This document shows positions 23,591 to 35,903 of a DNA stretch of 64,000 nt, in pieces. Source of the DNA: Hyperoodon ampullatus. Its lineage: Eukaryota; Chordata; Mammalia; Artiodactyla; Ziphiidae. The notes under the pieces are model-generated. The model was not told where the DNA came from, did no database searches, and saw only the letters and a program-made list of their open reading frames with translations. The DNA lies in assembly GCA_949752795.1 (NCBI GenBank), contig OX457068.1:56919582-56983581 (forward strand), in the 5' to 3' direction. How positions within the stretch are numbered: position 1 is the first letter of the stretch; each line of letters starts with the position of its first letter. The translations under genes and the position numbers were made by a program.

Positions 23591-23879
23591 TTTCTCACTT
23601 CTCTCATTAAATTTATTTTTTGACTGAAGTTTTTCTACAGAAAAAAGGCAGGCGGGGGACAGGGGTAGGGAGTGATCTGTTCTGGGAAGGCTCCTTAGGG
23701 TTCTGATAGGTTACACTGTCAGCACTGAAATGAATCAAATAACCTAATACAGACAATTTTCTTGATGCAACTGTCTTTACTCTTTGCCTAGTATCCCTCT
23801 CATGTCTCAGAGCAAAACAACATGGCATTTAACTCCATGACCAAAAAAATTCTTTTCACAAAGTATTTCAGTGGTTTTG

Positions 23880-24930
23880 TACTTAATAAATCCAATAAAT
23901 TTATCTTTATTGTCTTTATTATATCATTTGACATTGTTGACAACTCCCTTTCTCTTGAAAGATTTTTCTACATTTGGCATCTATGTCTCTAAACTGTACT
24001 TATTATATTTTTCCCTCTGTCTCTCTGGCTTCTACTTTTCAATTTCCTTTATTTTCTCTATTCATCTGCTTGTTGTTTGTATGATATATTCCTCAGTGTT
24101 TTTTTTCTCCCCTCTCCCCATGGAAAACATCAACTCTACTTCCATTGAGTCAGTTATTACCTTTCTTACTTTCTAAATATCTCTCCTGAAGTCTAATCAC
24201 ATATATATCCAACCTCCAACTAAACTTATCCACTTGAATATTCTATGACACTTCAAACTCTACTTGGTCTTGATGGAAAGCATTATATTTTCCTCCTTCT
24301 TTGTTCCAGATATGTTAAGGACTAAATGCTTGTGTCCCCTGAAATTCATTTATTGAAACCCTACCCCCCTACATGATGGTATTACATACAGTGTGTGGCC
24401 TTTGGGATGTATTAGGATTAGATGGGGTCATGAGTGGAACCATCATGATGGAGATTAGTGCCCTTATAAGAGTCATGAAAAAGCTAGCTTCCCCAGCCTG
24501 AAAGAAGGTGCTCACCAGAACTTGACCATACTAGTACACTGATCTAGGACATCCCACTTTCAGAACTATAAGAAATAAATTTCTTTTGTTTGTAAGCTAC
24601 CTAGTCTATGGTACTTTGTTATAGCATCCCAAGAAGACCAAGACACAATCCCACTGACTGGCCCTTTTATCCCCCCACACCTACTGCTTCTTGACTGCTC
24701 ATCTCTAAGACCCAGCTTACATATCACTTCCTCTTTGAAGACTCTTCTGATTTATCTAGATGAATACTCCTGTGTAGGGATGCCCTAACTCTGTGTTGAC
24801 AAAGTCCATTTACTTGCCTGTTTTCTCAACTGAGATGTAAGTTCAAGAAGGAAGGCTCCAGTGCCCCACAAAAAAACTTGGCATAAAATAAACATTTAAA
24901 ACATAAAAGAATCTGTGTAAATGAATGAAT
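23880..24930 (+). mobile_element. L2 LINE, interrupted by an LTR
   Basis: The left part (23,880-24,312) resembles the L2 region downstream of the reverse transcriptase catalytic segment ('ccaacctccaactaaactta', 'cacttgaatattctatgaca'). The right part (24,646-24,930) matches the L2 3' end: 'agacccagcttacatatcac', 'tttgaagactcttctgattt', 'gagatgtaagttcaagaagg' and a tail with 'aatgaatgaat'. The LTR at 24,313-24,645 separates the parts. The reading frame is destroyed. Confidence 0.65.
24313..24645 (+). mobile_element. MaLR-type LTR (MLT1/MST-like)
   Basis: About 333 bp with MaLR landmarks: start 'tgttaaggactaaatgcttg', 'cccctgaaattcatttattg', 'aaaccctacc', 'tggcctttgggatgtattag', 'gggtcatgagtggaaccatc', 'agtgcccttataagagtcat', 'agaaataaatttcttttgtt' with an aataaa signal, 'ctagtctatggtactttgtt' and end 'gaccaagaca'. 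The TG...CA termini fit a complete LTR. It is inserted within an L2 copy. Confidence 0.8.
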
Positions 24931-26009
24931 CCTTTAAAAAGTTTTTATGATCCAATTGTTTATCTATAAATACCCTTAATATACAGGCCAGGAAACTGAG
25001 GCTTACTATGGACAAGCTGTGACTTATTACTATATCTTTTGTGGGTCTCTTATTATATTGTCCTTTATCTCTTAATGTAGTATGTAGCTTATAAACAAAA
25101 TAAATGTATCTCATTTGAAATGATAGACTACTTTGAATCAAGTAAAATGTCTGAGATTTCTGATTACTTTGGCAACAAACTGATATTACTATAATTTACA
25201 ATACCATTCTTTTCTTAGTCCTCCTTCCTACCCCCACAATTGTTGTTTCCACAAAACTCCCAAAATAGCTGTGTTACTACTAAAGGTCTTGCCTGTAGGT
25301 GTAGTTTTCCAGCTGATTCCAGTGAAAGTAGATGGTGTCTCCTTTTCCAGGACTTTTTTCTTCTTAATCATTGAAAGGAGGCTGTCTCTGCAAATATTAG
25401 TAGTTTGTTCAGTTCATAGTTTTCCAGTTGGAACACTCAACCATTTTTACCTTCTGTGTTTGGATATAATCAGGGTTATTTTGAAAAATGTTTATTAGTA
25501 GAGTAGGCCCTGTTACAAAGGAATCTTTTGAGTGAGTGCAAATCTTCTCTTGATATTTGTACTTCTATTTTCTGTATTTAATTAGTTTAGCTGTTATTAT
25601 AGAATTTTAAAACTAGGAAGAACTTCAGAGATTATCGTAATTCTCTTCTTCTCTTACTTTTTCCACATTACAAGTAAATAAGCTAAAAGTTTCAGAATAT
25701 AAAGTGCACACAATCAGTGCTCGAGTCAAAGTTTAGAATATTTGACACATTAGCAAGACTGAAAGTTTTAGGCAGACACCTATGACCCTAAATTCAAATC
25801 CATTTGCCCTTTTTCTTGACTTCTGAATATCATTCAATTGATTGACTGTTTACTACTCCCTCCTTCTTAGTACAAACTTTTCCCTTAACTTCCTTGATTA
25901 CACTTCTTGATTTTCTCACAACCTCCCTAATTATTGCATCCTAGCCCCTCTTATAGGATTTTTATCCACTTCCCAACCAGGAAGTTGGTATTCTTTAAGG
26001 CTCAGTTTA
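24931..26009. other. Mostly unclassified non-coding DNA
   Basis: No gene seen. 25,600-25,740 has a MIR-like feel ('aaactaggaagaacttcaga' and 'cacattacaagtaaataagc') but is too diverged to call. Confidence 0.5.
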
Positions 26010-26684
26010 GTGTCTCTTTTTTTTTTTTTTTGTCACCCACGATTGCCTTTGGTTTATTACCTTTTCAGTGGTTTTGAACTTGGCAATGAAAACGTGCTTC
26101 ATCCAGTTATACAAGGCAGAAATTTTAAGATTTCTTCCATAGCTCCACTTTCCTCCTTCCTCATATCTAACACATCACTGATCCAGTTGGTTTTAAGTCC
26201 TGAAAAAACATGTCGAAACAGATTTCCTTCTCCTTATCTCCGTCATTGCCATCTTATTCTAAGACAACAAATCATATTTCTAGGGACTATTATAATCTCC
26301 TGGTTGATATTGGTCCACCTCCACATTTGGCCTATGGCTGTCCATTCCCAGTATGGAGGTCAGAATAATCTTTTGAATACCAGCTATCTTCACATGCACA
26401 AAAAATATGCACCCCTATACACCACATATATTTAAAACCCTTAAATTTCTTTCCATCATCTTCATAATATAAATAAAAATCCCTCACATGTCCTGTAAGT
26501 CAATCCATGGTCTACTCCCCCCATTCCTCTCTTGCCTGTCTTAAATTTTCTCCAAATTTCATATCCTGTACTATTTTTTATTTTAATCACATGTGCTACT
26601 TTCTTCACGATTCAACTATTTTAAGACTTCAGACTTACTCCTATTGTCCTTTAGTTCTATTTGGCAGTACAGCTATCTTGGTGG

Positions 26685-26925
26685 TTAAAAATGTTGTCTG
26701 GAATCAGGTAGATAATATACAAATTTTAGTTTCACCACATGATAGTTGTTTGACTATGGATAAATTATTACATTTTTGTTCTCTAATCTCCTCACTTGAA
26801 GTATGAGGATAATAATACTAACTAATTCTTAGGGTTACTATGAGGATTACATGAATTAATTCCCAGAAAGTGCTCATGAGAATGCTTGATACTTAAAAGT
26901 ATTCAATACAAATTTGCATAGTATC
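26685..26925 (+). repeat. MIR SINE inside L2
   Basis: Recognisable MIR: 'tggttaaaaatgttgtctgg', 'tcaggtagataatatacaaa', 'tttgactatggataaattat', 'gaggataataatactaacta', 'gggttactatgaggattaca' and a 3' end 'gtattcaatacaa'. It splits the L2 copy on either side, indicating that MIR inserted after L2. Confidence 0.7.
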
Positions 26926-26972
26926 ATCATATTCATCATCATCATGTATCATCATACTGAGCATCATCATCT
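26922..26972. repeat. (ATC)n-rich imperfect microsatellite
   Basis: Interrupted atc/cat units (catcatattcatcatcatca and further copies) at the end of the MIR, probably grown from its 3' simple-repeat tail. Confidence 0.85.
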
Positions 26973-27195
26973 TCCCTTAAGTGTAAGAATTTCCATTAGA
27001 AACCTTTCTTGACCTCTAAATCAGGCTTTCTTCTTTGTATCTCTAATTCATAGCTCTTATCACAGGTGAAGAAAGGAAAGGCCTATTTCTCTCTTATCAG
27101 CTTATATTCTGTGCAAAGTTAATAATCATGTCTTAGCACATTTAAGGCAGAAACTATATACTCAATAACTATGTGTTAAATGAAAGAATAAATAA

Positions 27196-28384
27196 AGTCA
27201 TACTATCTAAACACTAATAGTGACATACATTTTTAAACCAATATTTTATATATGTCTATATCTTTAATACTGCAAAGTACTCTGGTAAAAATATCTCAAG
27301 AAGTTTCAAACAATGGAAAGTGTCAAAGATCAAATGGAGAAATTGATTATATGAAGGCTAATTAAAAAGTATTTATACTCATCATTCATAAGATTATAAA
27401 AAGTAATAGAAAAAAGTAGACTGAAACTCTGAATGAAACCAGAGCACTAAAATGAGTGTAAGCACTCCTATGCAATAAATCTTGAAATAAAAATATAATA
27501 AATTATGGTAATACCACTTTTCAGGGTTTAGTAAGCATATGAATCTCAGTTCAAGAAGTAACACAAGCTCACTACACAGATTTAGATAATGTTCAGGTAT
27601 ATCCATGGGTAGTAAACATCCATAGATAAATTAAAGAAAAGATGAATATTTAGAAAGATATTTCCATTTTAAAGAACAGCCTCATACTACAATAAGTCAT
27701 GCCAGGATGGCCTGACACTGTTCCCCAAAATGTCCTCATCACACTTCTATCTCAATTTTTAAAAATTACAATATGCACTCACAATAAATGTATATTGATT
27801 TATCTATTTATATGCATTTTACTATAAAATATTATATACACTATAAAACAAATTCCCTCAATGTAGGCTGAGATTATCATGTTTTAATAATTTATTATCA
27901 TGCCCTAATGTATTGTGTTGCAAATTTCCTGAACTTGGTATACCCCATTTTGAAGACTCTTGGTGTAACACATGGACAACAGGACTGGGATATGTCCCTG
28001 AGTTGAAGCAGAGTGACTTTTATTTTTACCCTTATCATTGCCATTTCTCAGCAGAATCTTTTTCAAAGATGTTAATTCCTTCATTTCTTTCTTAGCCCTT
28101 TTCCAACTTTCTACTTGTCTCTAATGAAAAAAGTCATTTAAACTTGACAGCTGTGGTACGTTTTATTCAATCTCAGGGATTTATTAAAAAATATCAAGCC
28201 TGTACTTTCTTCAAATTAAGATACTCCTTGTGGTTCATTTCCAGTGATAGGTAATCCCCATCTCAAATCACTTTGCTAGGAACATTGGTATTTGATAAAT
28301 ACATTTGCAGGGAGCAGTTACCTTCAAACTCCACTCTCATCAAGCATTGTCCCACCACAAAATATGATCAAAGATTAAGGACTC
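27196..28384. other. Unclassified AT-rich non-coding DNA
   Basis: No gene or assignable repeat seen. Confidence 0.55.
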
Positions 28385-28525
28385 TGGGAGCTCATGGGCT
28401 CTGAACTCATCGGCCTCAAATCCTACTATAAATTATCTAAATGAGGCACTTGGCAAGATTCTTAACTGATTGTGCTATTCGGAACACCTCCATTTCAATT
28501 AGAGGTAACCATGATACACGACAGC
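28385..28525 (+). repeat. MIR SINE remnant
   Basis: 'gggctctgaactcatcggcc', 'ctcaaatcctactataaatt', 'aggcacttggcaagattctt' and 'cacctccatttcaattagag' follow the MIR tRNA-related and core order. Confidence 0.55.
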
Positions 28526-29034
28526 ACAGTACAAAACTAATAATTTTCACTGATGTCAGGAAAGGTTATAGGACTTCAGGGAATTACAGAAAGTATTTCA
28601 AGAAATGCACGTTCATGGCAGCATTCCTTGTCCGTGTGTCTGCTTCTTGAATGAGAGGGTTTTATCTTAATTTTCTGGCTCACATCAAATGGGTTCAAAG
28701 AATATTCATATATAAAAGTCTGGATGGCAGGGAAAATTGATATGCTAAAGACTAAAACATCAATTCTGAACTCCCGAATTCCTCAGGAGATGAGATGTGT
28801 CTTCAATTTTAATCCTGAGCCTGAGCAAATAATGTGCAAACAGATGAAACAGCTAACATTCAGAAAAAGTTGAAAGATTCAAGGTCACAAATATCTACTC
28901 TTCCTGGACCAGTAGAAATCTTGAAATCCCCCATTAATGTTATATCTTAAAGATGATTTTAACTGGGTATATTTGAGCAGTATACCACATCAGCTAACAT
29001 ACTAGTTTCCCTAACTTTTAAAATGGTACTATCA
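28526..29034. other. Unclassified non-coding DNA
   Basis: No gene or assignable repeat seen. Confidence 0.55.
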
Positions 29035-29433
29035 TACAGGGTGAAGTAAGTCAGAAAGAGAAAAACAAATATCATATATTAATGCATATATGTGAAACTT
29101 GAAAAAAAATGGTATAGATGAACTTATTTAAAAAGGAAAAATAAAGACACAGACACAGAGAAAAAACGTATGGAGACCAAGGGGGAAGGGTGGTGGTGGG
29201 ATGAACCGGGAGATTGAGATTAACATATATACACTATTGATATTATGTGTAAAATAGATAACTAATGAGAACCTAGAGTACAGCACAGGTAAGTCTACTC
29301 AGTGCTCTGTGGTGACCTAAATGGGAAGGAAATCCAAAAAAGAAGGGATACATGTATACATGTAGCTGATTCACTTTTCTGTAGAGTAGAAACTAACACA
29401 GCATTTTAAAGCAACTATACTCCAATAATTTTT
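29035..29433 (+). mobile_element. L1 3' end, 5'-truncated (cetartiodactyl type)
   Basis: Contains the end of L1: 'gtgaagtaagtcagaaagag', 'caaatatcatatattaatgc', a stretch with 'aataaagacacagacacaga', 'gtgtaaaatagataactaat', 'gtagctgattcacttttctg', 'agtagaaactaacacagcat' and 'gcaactatactccaataatt'. This is the end of ORF2 plus the 3' untranslated region of artiodactyl/cetacean L1. A possible duplication involves ccctaac (about 29,011 and 29,444), but it is not certain. Confidence 0.88.
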
Positions 29434-29769
29434 TTTAAATTACCCTAACAGTAAAAATATATAAATAAAAAATAAAATTGAACTGAGGGCTCACTTCTCT
29501 GAATTTTGGAGGTTTTGCCAAGCATAAAACTAATCAATTCCTTTCTAAAAGCAAACTCTGGGATTTGAGGAACTAGGCATGCCACTTACCAATAGAAATC
29601 AGTTTGATTCTATGATTTGGGCATAAATATGCAAGTCCCCCAAACCTGTTTTCTTGTTCTAACAGGGCTATTTACCAACTTTATGATATGTGTCTCCTTT
29701 TTCTTGACTCTAATTTAAAATTTTACACTCCCTACCCTTTTCTCCAAATAGGAAGTAGTATGAGAATGT

Positions 29770-29990
29770 ATTCATTTTTTAATTAATTCAGGAAACACGT
29801 ATTGAGTACCTGCTATCTAGAAAACATTTTATTAACCAGGCTGAAAGGATATAAAAGTGAAAAATCCATACTTCCCCACCTCAAAGAGCTTTTGCATAGT
29901 CTAGCAGAAGAAATATCAAAACAAATGAAAGCTAGCATCCCCTGGTATGATATGATGAAAAAGGCACTTCACCTTCATCGTATTCCTCCC
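29770..29990 (-). mobile_element. L2 LINE 3' end
   Basis: Read on the plus strand, 'cacgtattgagtacctgcta' is the reversed L2 tail, followed by 'ccccacctcaaagagctttt' and 'gcatagtctagcagaagaaa', matching the antisense L2 3' region. Confidence 0.6.
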
Positions 29991-30029
29991 AAAAGTCCAT
30001 AAATCCAACCTAACCATGAGAGCAACATC

Positions 30030-30403
30030 AAACCTTAATTGAAGGACATCCTATAAAATATCTGACCAGTTATCCTCAAATTGTCAAGGTAATGAAAAAC
30101 AAGTTAAGATTTAGACACTGTCACAGACCACAGTAGACTAAAGAGACATGATAAACACATGAAATGTGCTGCTCTGGATCTTGGAAAGAAACATTTTTAA
30201 AAGTCATTCGTGAAAAATCTGGGAAGTCAAATAACGTCTGGAGTTTAATGCACCGATAATAGTTTTCTAGTTTGACAAAAACCATGGTAATGTCAAATAT
30301 TGACATTAGGGGAAACTGAGTAAGAGCTATATAGAAAAGTCTGTACTATTTTTGCAACTCTTCTAGACATCTAAAATTATCCCCAAATAAAAAGTTTACA
30401 GAA
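30030..30403 (+). mobile_element. Ancient L1M-type 3' end
   Basis: Conserved landmarks of an old mammalian L1 3' untranslated region are visible: 'gaaggacatcctataaaata', 'ctgaccagttatcctcaaat', 'gtcaaggtaatgaaaaacaa', 'ctaaagagacatgataaaca', 'ccatggtaatgtcaaatatt', 'gacattaggggaaactgagt', 'ctgtactatttttgcaactc' and a terminal 'aataaaaagttt'. It is much more diverged than the L1 at 29,035. Confidence 0.7.
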
Positions 30404-30869
30404 AAATTCAAAAGCACAAAATATCTATAATATAACCAAGGTATAACAATATCCATGAGATAAGAACAAAATTCTGTTAGATTCTGGAAGTTAAGGATAC
30501 TACTTCTGCATGAATAAAAGGTGACTGCTTTTGTAGCAGTCTGCAACATCTATTGCATAAATTTACCCCAAACTTTTGCCACACCCCTCTACAAGGTCAA
30601 ACCACCTCCTGGATTTATTTTGAGGGTCCAGCCTTAGATACAATGGAAAAATATTTTTGTAGAATAAAAGACAGAGACTCTGTGTACCTGTAGCTACAAA
30701 TATACCAGGGTAGTGGGGAGAGGATGTTTTGGGAGATGTGCAGTTAAGAGGGGCTATTCTTTCTCCAGAAAAATGTTTAATAATAAAGGCTTGGTTAAAA
30801 TTTGATATGCCTTTTATTATCACCAGTCACCAGCAATCTTAAACAAATAAGTGGTAAAATGCTTCTCCC
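30404..30869. other. Unclassified non-coding DNA
   Basis: No gene seen and no repeat assigned. Confidence 0.5.
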
Positions 30870-31305
30870 CATTGAGCTGGACCACTTTAACCACCACATT
30901 TGATACTTCGTTCAGGCAGTTATGCCTCTGTAATAAAGTCAGTCAGACTCTACTTTTTGATGTTTACCTGCTAACAGCTATTAAGCCTCACCCCTCCTTT
31001 TTCTGCTTATGCCACACATTTGGGCAAGCTGATATTTAAGCTTAGGCACTCCCTTATTTGACACAGGTGGGAAGTTGAAACAAGGCAATCTTCTGCACAT
31101 ACATGTAATACTTGCCTCATCCCAGCTACCATTCCTAAACAACATAAAAACCTCCCGTCAGTCTCCTTTTCTGATCTCTCAATCAATTTTCATATCTTTT
31201 TGGGAGCCACCCTGCTTTCCCTAGAAAGCCTCATTATGTGAGAAATAAACTTTTTCATGTTCTCTTGGTGTGTATGTGCATGTGTGCGGTGTCATTAGTT
31301 TTGAC
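30870..31305 (+). mobile_element. LTR-like element (endogenous retrovirus remnant)
   Basis: The 3' half has LTR architecture: a TATA-like 'aacataaaaacctccc' near 31,141, a 'tgatctctcaatcaa' stretch, an aataaa polyadenylation signal (31,244-31,249), then a GT-rich tail 'tgtatgtgcatgtgtgcggt' and an end near 'agttttgaca'. The spacing between promoter-like and polyadenylation-like signals fits an LTR. The 5' end is not defined and no internal region was found. Confidence 0.55.
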
Positions 31306-34300
31306 AGCAAAGCAAATTTTATGTGAGGGGTCCTTCTTTTTTATATACAGTGACCACAACAGGTTCACAGAGTCAAGAAATGGAAATACCATTTAGGAAA
31401 TAATCGATTGAGAACTACCTTAAAGTAGAGATATGATACAAAAAGAAAACTCAATCTATTACTATTCCCAGCAGTCTCTTCATTTTATTTAGAGTTTTTT
31501 TCCCATTAGTGGCCAGGGTCTCCATCCTTCATTTGGTCAGCCTCCCTCTCTCCTTTTCTATTTAGTCTTTGCAGAGCCCCTGCTTCATCATGCCAGGTCC
31601 CTTTTGCCAGGTCCCTCATAGTTGAACAAGTAATTCCTGTTCATCCTAAAATTTCACATTCTTCAAGGCAAACAAAACCTTCTTTTTCACTAAAACTGAT
31701 CACTTGTCATAATATAATCCATTGGTTTACTGTGAAAGCATGCACTCCTCTCAGTGTGAAGATATGAAGGTAGGAAGCTAAGAACAGGACAGTGCTGCTC
31801 TGCATCCCAAGTTCAGGGAACATGTCATTGTAACCGACTATATTTCCCTTGATTACATTTGACTTAACAATACCAATCAAAGTTACAAGAACAGCAGCCA
31901 GTTCAACTCTGCCTCCTGACCCTGTCTTACTTATTAAGAAAGGGTGGAATGATTCATGAACATGTTTAAACCAACCAATGTCAAATAGAGGAAGAGACCA
32001 TTTTCAGGGGCAGTCACTAGTTCTTCAGAAACTATTAAAAATGTCCTACAACATAGGTGTTGCAGAAAGAGAAAAAGAAAGTAGAAAAGAGTATATCTAT
32101 CTTAAAATTTAGTTTCAATCCTAAATTAGAGGGTACAGATAGAGAATTCCTGCAAAGTTGATTCCATCTACCTTGAACGATTGACTAGTAACATGCACTT
32201 TATTTTGTAGACAATGAGGATGCACTTTTTTGAGTATGAAAATCACCCTGCTGCAGATAAGTTCTATCCTCTTGGGATACTTTTTTTTTAAATTGGTAAA
32301 CAAAGATGGAAGAAGATTCAGGAAAATTTTTTAGTAATAAATGGAATAGCAGCAATAGAAATGGAAACAAAGTTTCAGGTGTAAGAGACATTGTAGAATA
32401 GAACTTGATAGCTAATCAAAATGGCTTCCAAGATTTAGGTATGACTAACTAAAACAAGGAAAAAAAGCAGGGGAAGTGACTGCTTTGGATAGAAGATTAT
32501 GAATTCAACATTGGAATTAAAAATTTGATGAATTGGATAATAAATGTCAAAGTCTTCTAACAAATTAAAAACATTTTACAAAAGCATGTTTTTATTTTAT
32601 CATCTTTCTCATCTGTATATTGTGTATCACCATAGCATGTATACTACACAAGGAAAATATCTGACTTCACATCAAGTATGTAAACCAGTAAGTACATTTT
32701 AAAGGAATTATATTCTACCTGGTAACTGCTAATGAAGTTGCAGTTTTGTTTCATACAATGCTCATTGCAATGGTTAAAATGCCCTACTAAACTGAGATGT
32801 GCATGCCCTAATGCAGTAGAGTGTTTTTTGTCCTTTTGGACTCTTGTTCTCTAGGCCTGTGACTCATATTTTAATTCTAAAAATATCAAAGGACAGATTT
32901 CAGCAAAAGGCAGCTTTTCTTTGCCCACCTGAATCACCAACTACTGTAGAATGAACATTGAAAAGGGGATTAATCCATGGATTTTAGCATTGTAGTCTGA
33001 AGTCTTTCATGCCATGTTACAAAAGTCCATGAATTATTTGGTCATCAAAATACTCAGGGAATTATGTAACCCTTTTATTGGATAGATAGATCAACTCACC
33101 TGGAGAAGGAGGACAGTGTCTACTAGTAAAGTCAACACAAAGAAGTTTTAAACAAGTTAGTTAGACAGCCAAAATATATGTCTATATATTCTGCAGCTTG
33201 AGTATAAGGTAACTGCTGACTTTTACACATGAAGTACTGAAAACCTGTTCTTTAATAGTGAAGACATAAAAAAGTTAATTAGGTTTTTCATGTCTTCAAT
33301 TTAGTCACGGAGAAAGTTTAAATGTCCTACCATGTGACTTAGGGGAATATATTACACTATACAGCACTTAATGACACACTTTTTACACAATTAAGCATCT
33401 TAGTTTTATGAGTATTTGGAGGGCAAACATCTTGTTTTGTGATTCTCTTAAACGCCTCTCAATACCCTCTCTCTACCACCATGGGCAGAACATGGTAAGC
33501 TTAAACTAAACATTTATCAAAGAAAATGGATTAAGTAGTCAATTAGCCTTCTTTTCAGATTGTTAGCACTTCAGCAGCAAGAACATTAGATCTGAGAAGA
33601 CCTTCCTGTATTTATACAGTTTCTAGGATAGATAATAATAACATTTTATTGATTAAAGTTGTCTCAGTTGTCATTCTATTGTCATTGGGGTAAGTTTAGA
33701 CAATGGACTGCGATGCTATTTGTTACCTCCTTTGAACTGCTAGTACTGGATGGGATCTCAAAGAGGATCTGGAAGAAGGAAAAATGGGTAGCTCAGCAAG
33801 TCTGTTCTAAAATGGTTGTAATACCAACAAGATATGTATATTTTCTATCTTAAGTCATCATAGAATTGAAGACATACTATCAATTTATTAAAAATTCTAT
33901 AAAGAAAAGAGAAAAAAACAACACATAAAGTAAATCTACCAGTTATATGACACTCGTCATTTTAAAATATTTTTAAACAAAAGTTTTTCATGTTATATTT
34001 GCTCAACAAACCTGTCTTAGAGGATAATACCAATGTATTTCTAATTAGTAGCAGTCAACCTTAAGTTTTGATTGTTCCAAAGCCCACCCTGTGCCCTTTT
34101 CTACAAATTCTGACCATATCTGACTGTCTGAAATCTACTGGGTTTGTGAAGCAAACTCAAGCTCTGTAACTGATGGCTTTGACCTTGGTGATGACTGTGT
34201 GTTAGACTTTATAAAGCTAACTAGACTCCACAGCCAGCACTGTTAAAACTTACTCTCCCAACACAGATGAGCAAAAATAGATAAATAAATTAAGGCCAGA

Positions 34301-34310
34301 GGCAGCCACA
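31306..34310. other. Unclassified non-coding DNA
   Basis: Three kilobases without a gene and without a repeat I can name. AT-rich, with only short incidental frames. Confidence 0.55.
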
Positions 34311-34332
34311 GGGCAGGGGTGGGGGTGGGGGG
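34311..34332 (+). other. G-rich tract, potential G-quadruplex
   Basis: Four runs of at least three G separated by 1-2 bases: gggcaggggtgggggt followed by gggggg. This satisfies the usual G3+N1-7 pattern on the plus strand. No promoter context is evident nearby. Confidence 0.75.
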
Positions 34333-34739
34333 AAGGCATAAGTAGATGGCATGCTTTCCTGAGTCTGGGCCACATTCAAACTCTGTTCAGCTCTGCTCAC
34401 TGCCACATGCCACTGTGTTTTCCTGTCCCCCATTCACACAACCACTGCAAATGGCATCATTTTGCAACTAATTTACTCACTTAGTTTTGGCCATTAGTCA
34501 TTCCCAATATCCTCAATCTGCAGGTAATTTTCCACATTATTAGTTACCCACCTGTCCTGTTAAACTGGACTTTCTGAAACCCTGTGTGCCTGCATTTTCT
34601 GCACCTTAAGATCAAGCAAATAATTGCCTGTACCTGGATGGAAGAATTTAATAGGAAGATTATAGTTGATTCCAAAAGTTAATAACTATAGCATCTGGTT
34701 TCCCTTTTTAACATTTAAATGATAAATTCAGTGTTCATG

Positions 34740-34750
34740 GAGAGAGAGAA

Positions 34751-34782
<32 letters not shown>

Positions 34783-34783
34783 A
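34740..34783. repeat. (GA)n microsatellite
   Basis: About 44 bp of ag dinucleotides with two interruptions; a purine tract on the plus strand. Confidence 0.95.
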
Positions 34784-35739
34784 TAAGAATGAGTCAGCTC
34801 ACCAGAGTCTAAAATCTTCTTAATCTTTTGTGTTCAGGTTAAATATAGATGAGCAGAAGGTAGGCTTTAATCTCTCCACTAACGTACTTCAACTATGACC
34901 CTAAGGGACCCATCTTGAGCACATTAAAAGAAAGAATCTCTTTTCATTGATAGGAAATTTAGCTTCCTGATAAGGAAGATGGCCACGTCCTCTGATTCTC
35001 TGATTTCATGCAGTGTCTCTGATGTCTTTGGTAGCTCTGATTGAGAGACTACAGCTGCTTTGAAACATCTTCAACTCATTTTCATTCACATCTCCATAAA
35101 ACGATCTGCACAGGATACCTTTTTAAATATTGCTTGGTGAAACTCAGAACGTTATTTTCTAAACCAGGTCAGGAAAATCCAGCACAAAAACCACAAGCTT
35201 TCAGAACTGAAAGCCAGGATTGCAATTTGCCATGAGTCTAAGGAGAGTGCCTCATTTGCAATTAAATTGACATTCGTTTCTATCAAAAATAAATGTGCTG
35301 GCCACAATATTACCTGGGAGTTATAAGTTTGATTTTTAGTCTGAAAGGAGCTCCATATTTGCTTGTAATGAAAACAGAAAGCCAACATATTTCCAAGAGT
35401 CGTCCTACATGGCTTTCTTAAATGAAACAATCATCAGACTCTAAGGCTCACAGGTCTTGGTCAGGGATGTGTAAAATAGAGAAGATGGCAATTACACAAA
35501 CTTCATATTATGGTACTTTCAATTCTATTTAATCAACCACTTAAACTTCAGAAGTCCTTGATTTTCTGTACCACTCTCTAGACCTTTTCCACCCACATCT
35601 TTTAATAAAAATGTACTCTCGTGAGGTACACTTACCAGGAATGGAAATCTGCTTAACAGAGAAGAATCTATAATGATGGTACGTTTTAAGATTACAGAAT
35701 GTAAAAGAACATCGGTGATCTTATCCAAGGCTCATGTAA
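34784..35739. other. Unclassified non-coding DNA
   Basis: No gene or nameable repeat. Confidence 0.55.
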
Positions 35740-35903
35740 TATATAATTATTATTCTCAAGTATTTCTTGTCCCTCTGAGCTTCTGTGTATCTTATTACCT
35801 CCACTGCTTTGTTTTTTCTCATGTTATTACCTTTAATTGTCTCTTCACATGCCTCCATATCTGCCCAATTGGACTGTGAAGTTACTGTGGGCAGAAGTCT
35901 AGG
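35740..35903 (+). mobile_element. L2 LINE 3' fragment
   Basis: 'tgtatcttattacctccact', 'cctttaattgtctcttcaca' and 'aattggactgtgaagttact' followed by 'gtgggcagaagtctaggtca' resemble the region just before the L2 terminus. The fragment is cut off by the hAT-type element that follows. Confidence 0.5.

Larger units (their letters stand above)
26010..27195 (+). mobile_element. L2 LINE, interrupted by a MIR
   Basis: The left segment (26,010-26,684) follows the L2 order: 'ggactattataatctcctgg', 'ggtcagaataatcttttgaa', 'aacccttaaatttctttcca' and 'aagtcaatccatggtctact'. The right segment (26,973-27,195) is the L2 3' end: 'gaaacctttcttgacctcta', 'catagctcttatcacaggtg' and 'ctcaataactatgtgttaaa'. A MIR lies between the segments. 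Frames through it are incidental. Confidence 0.7.

Noticed and set aside
26010..26435. A 141-codon plus-strand frame
   Set aside because: It lies in decayed L2 sequence and starts in a T tract; it does not match the L2 protein frame in an intact way.
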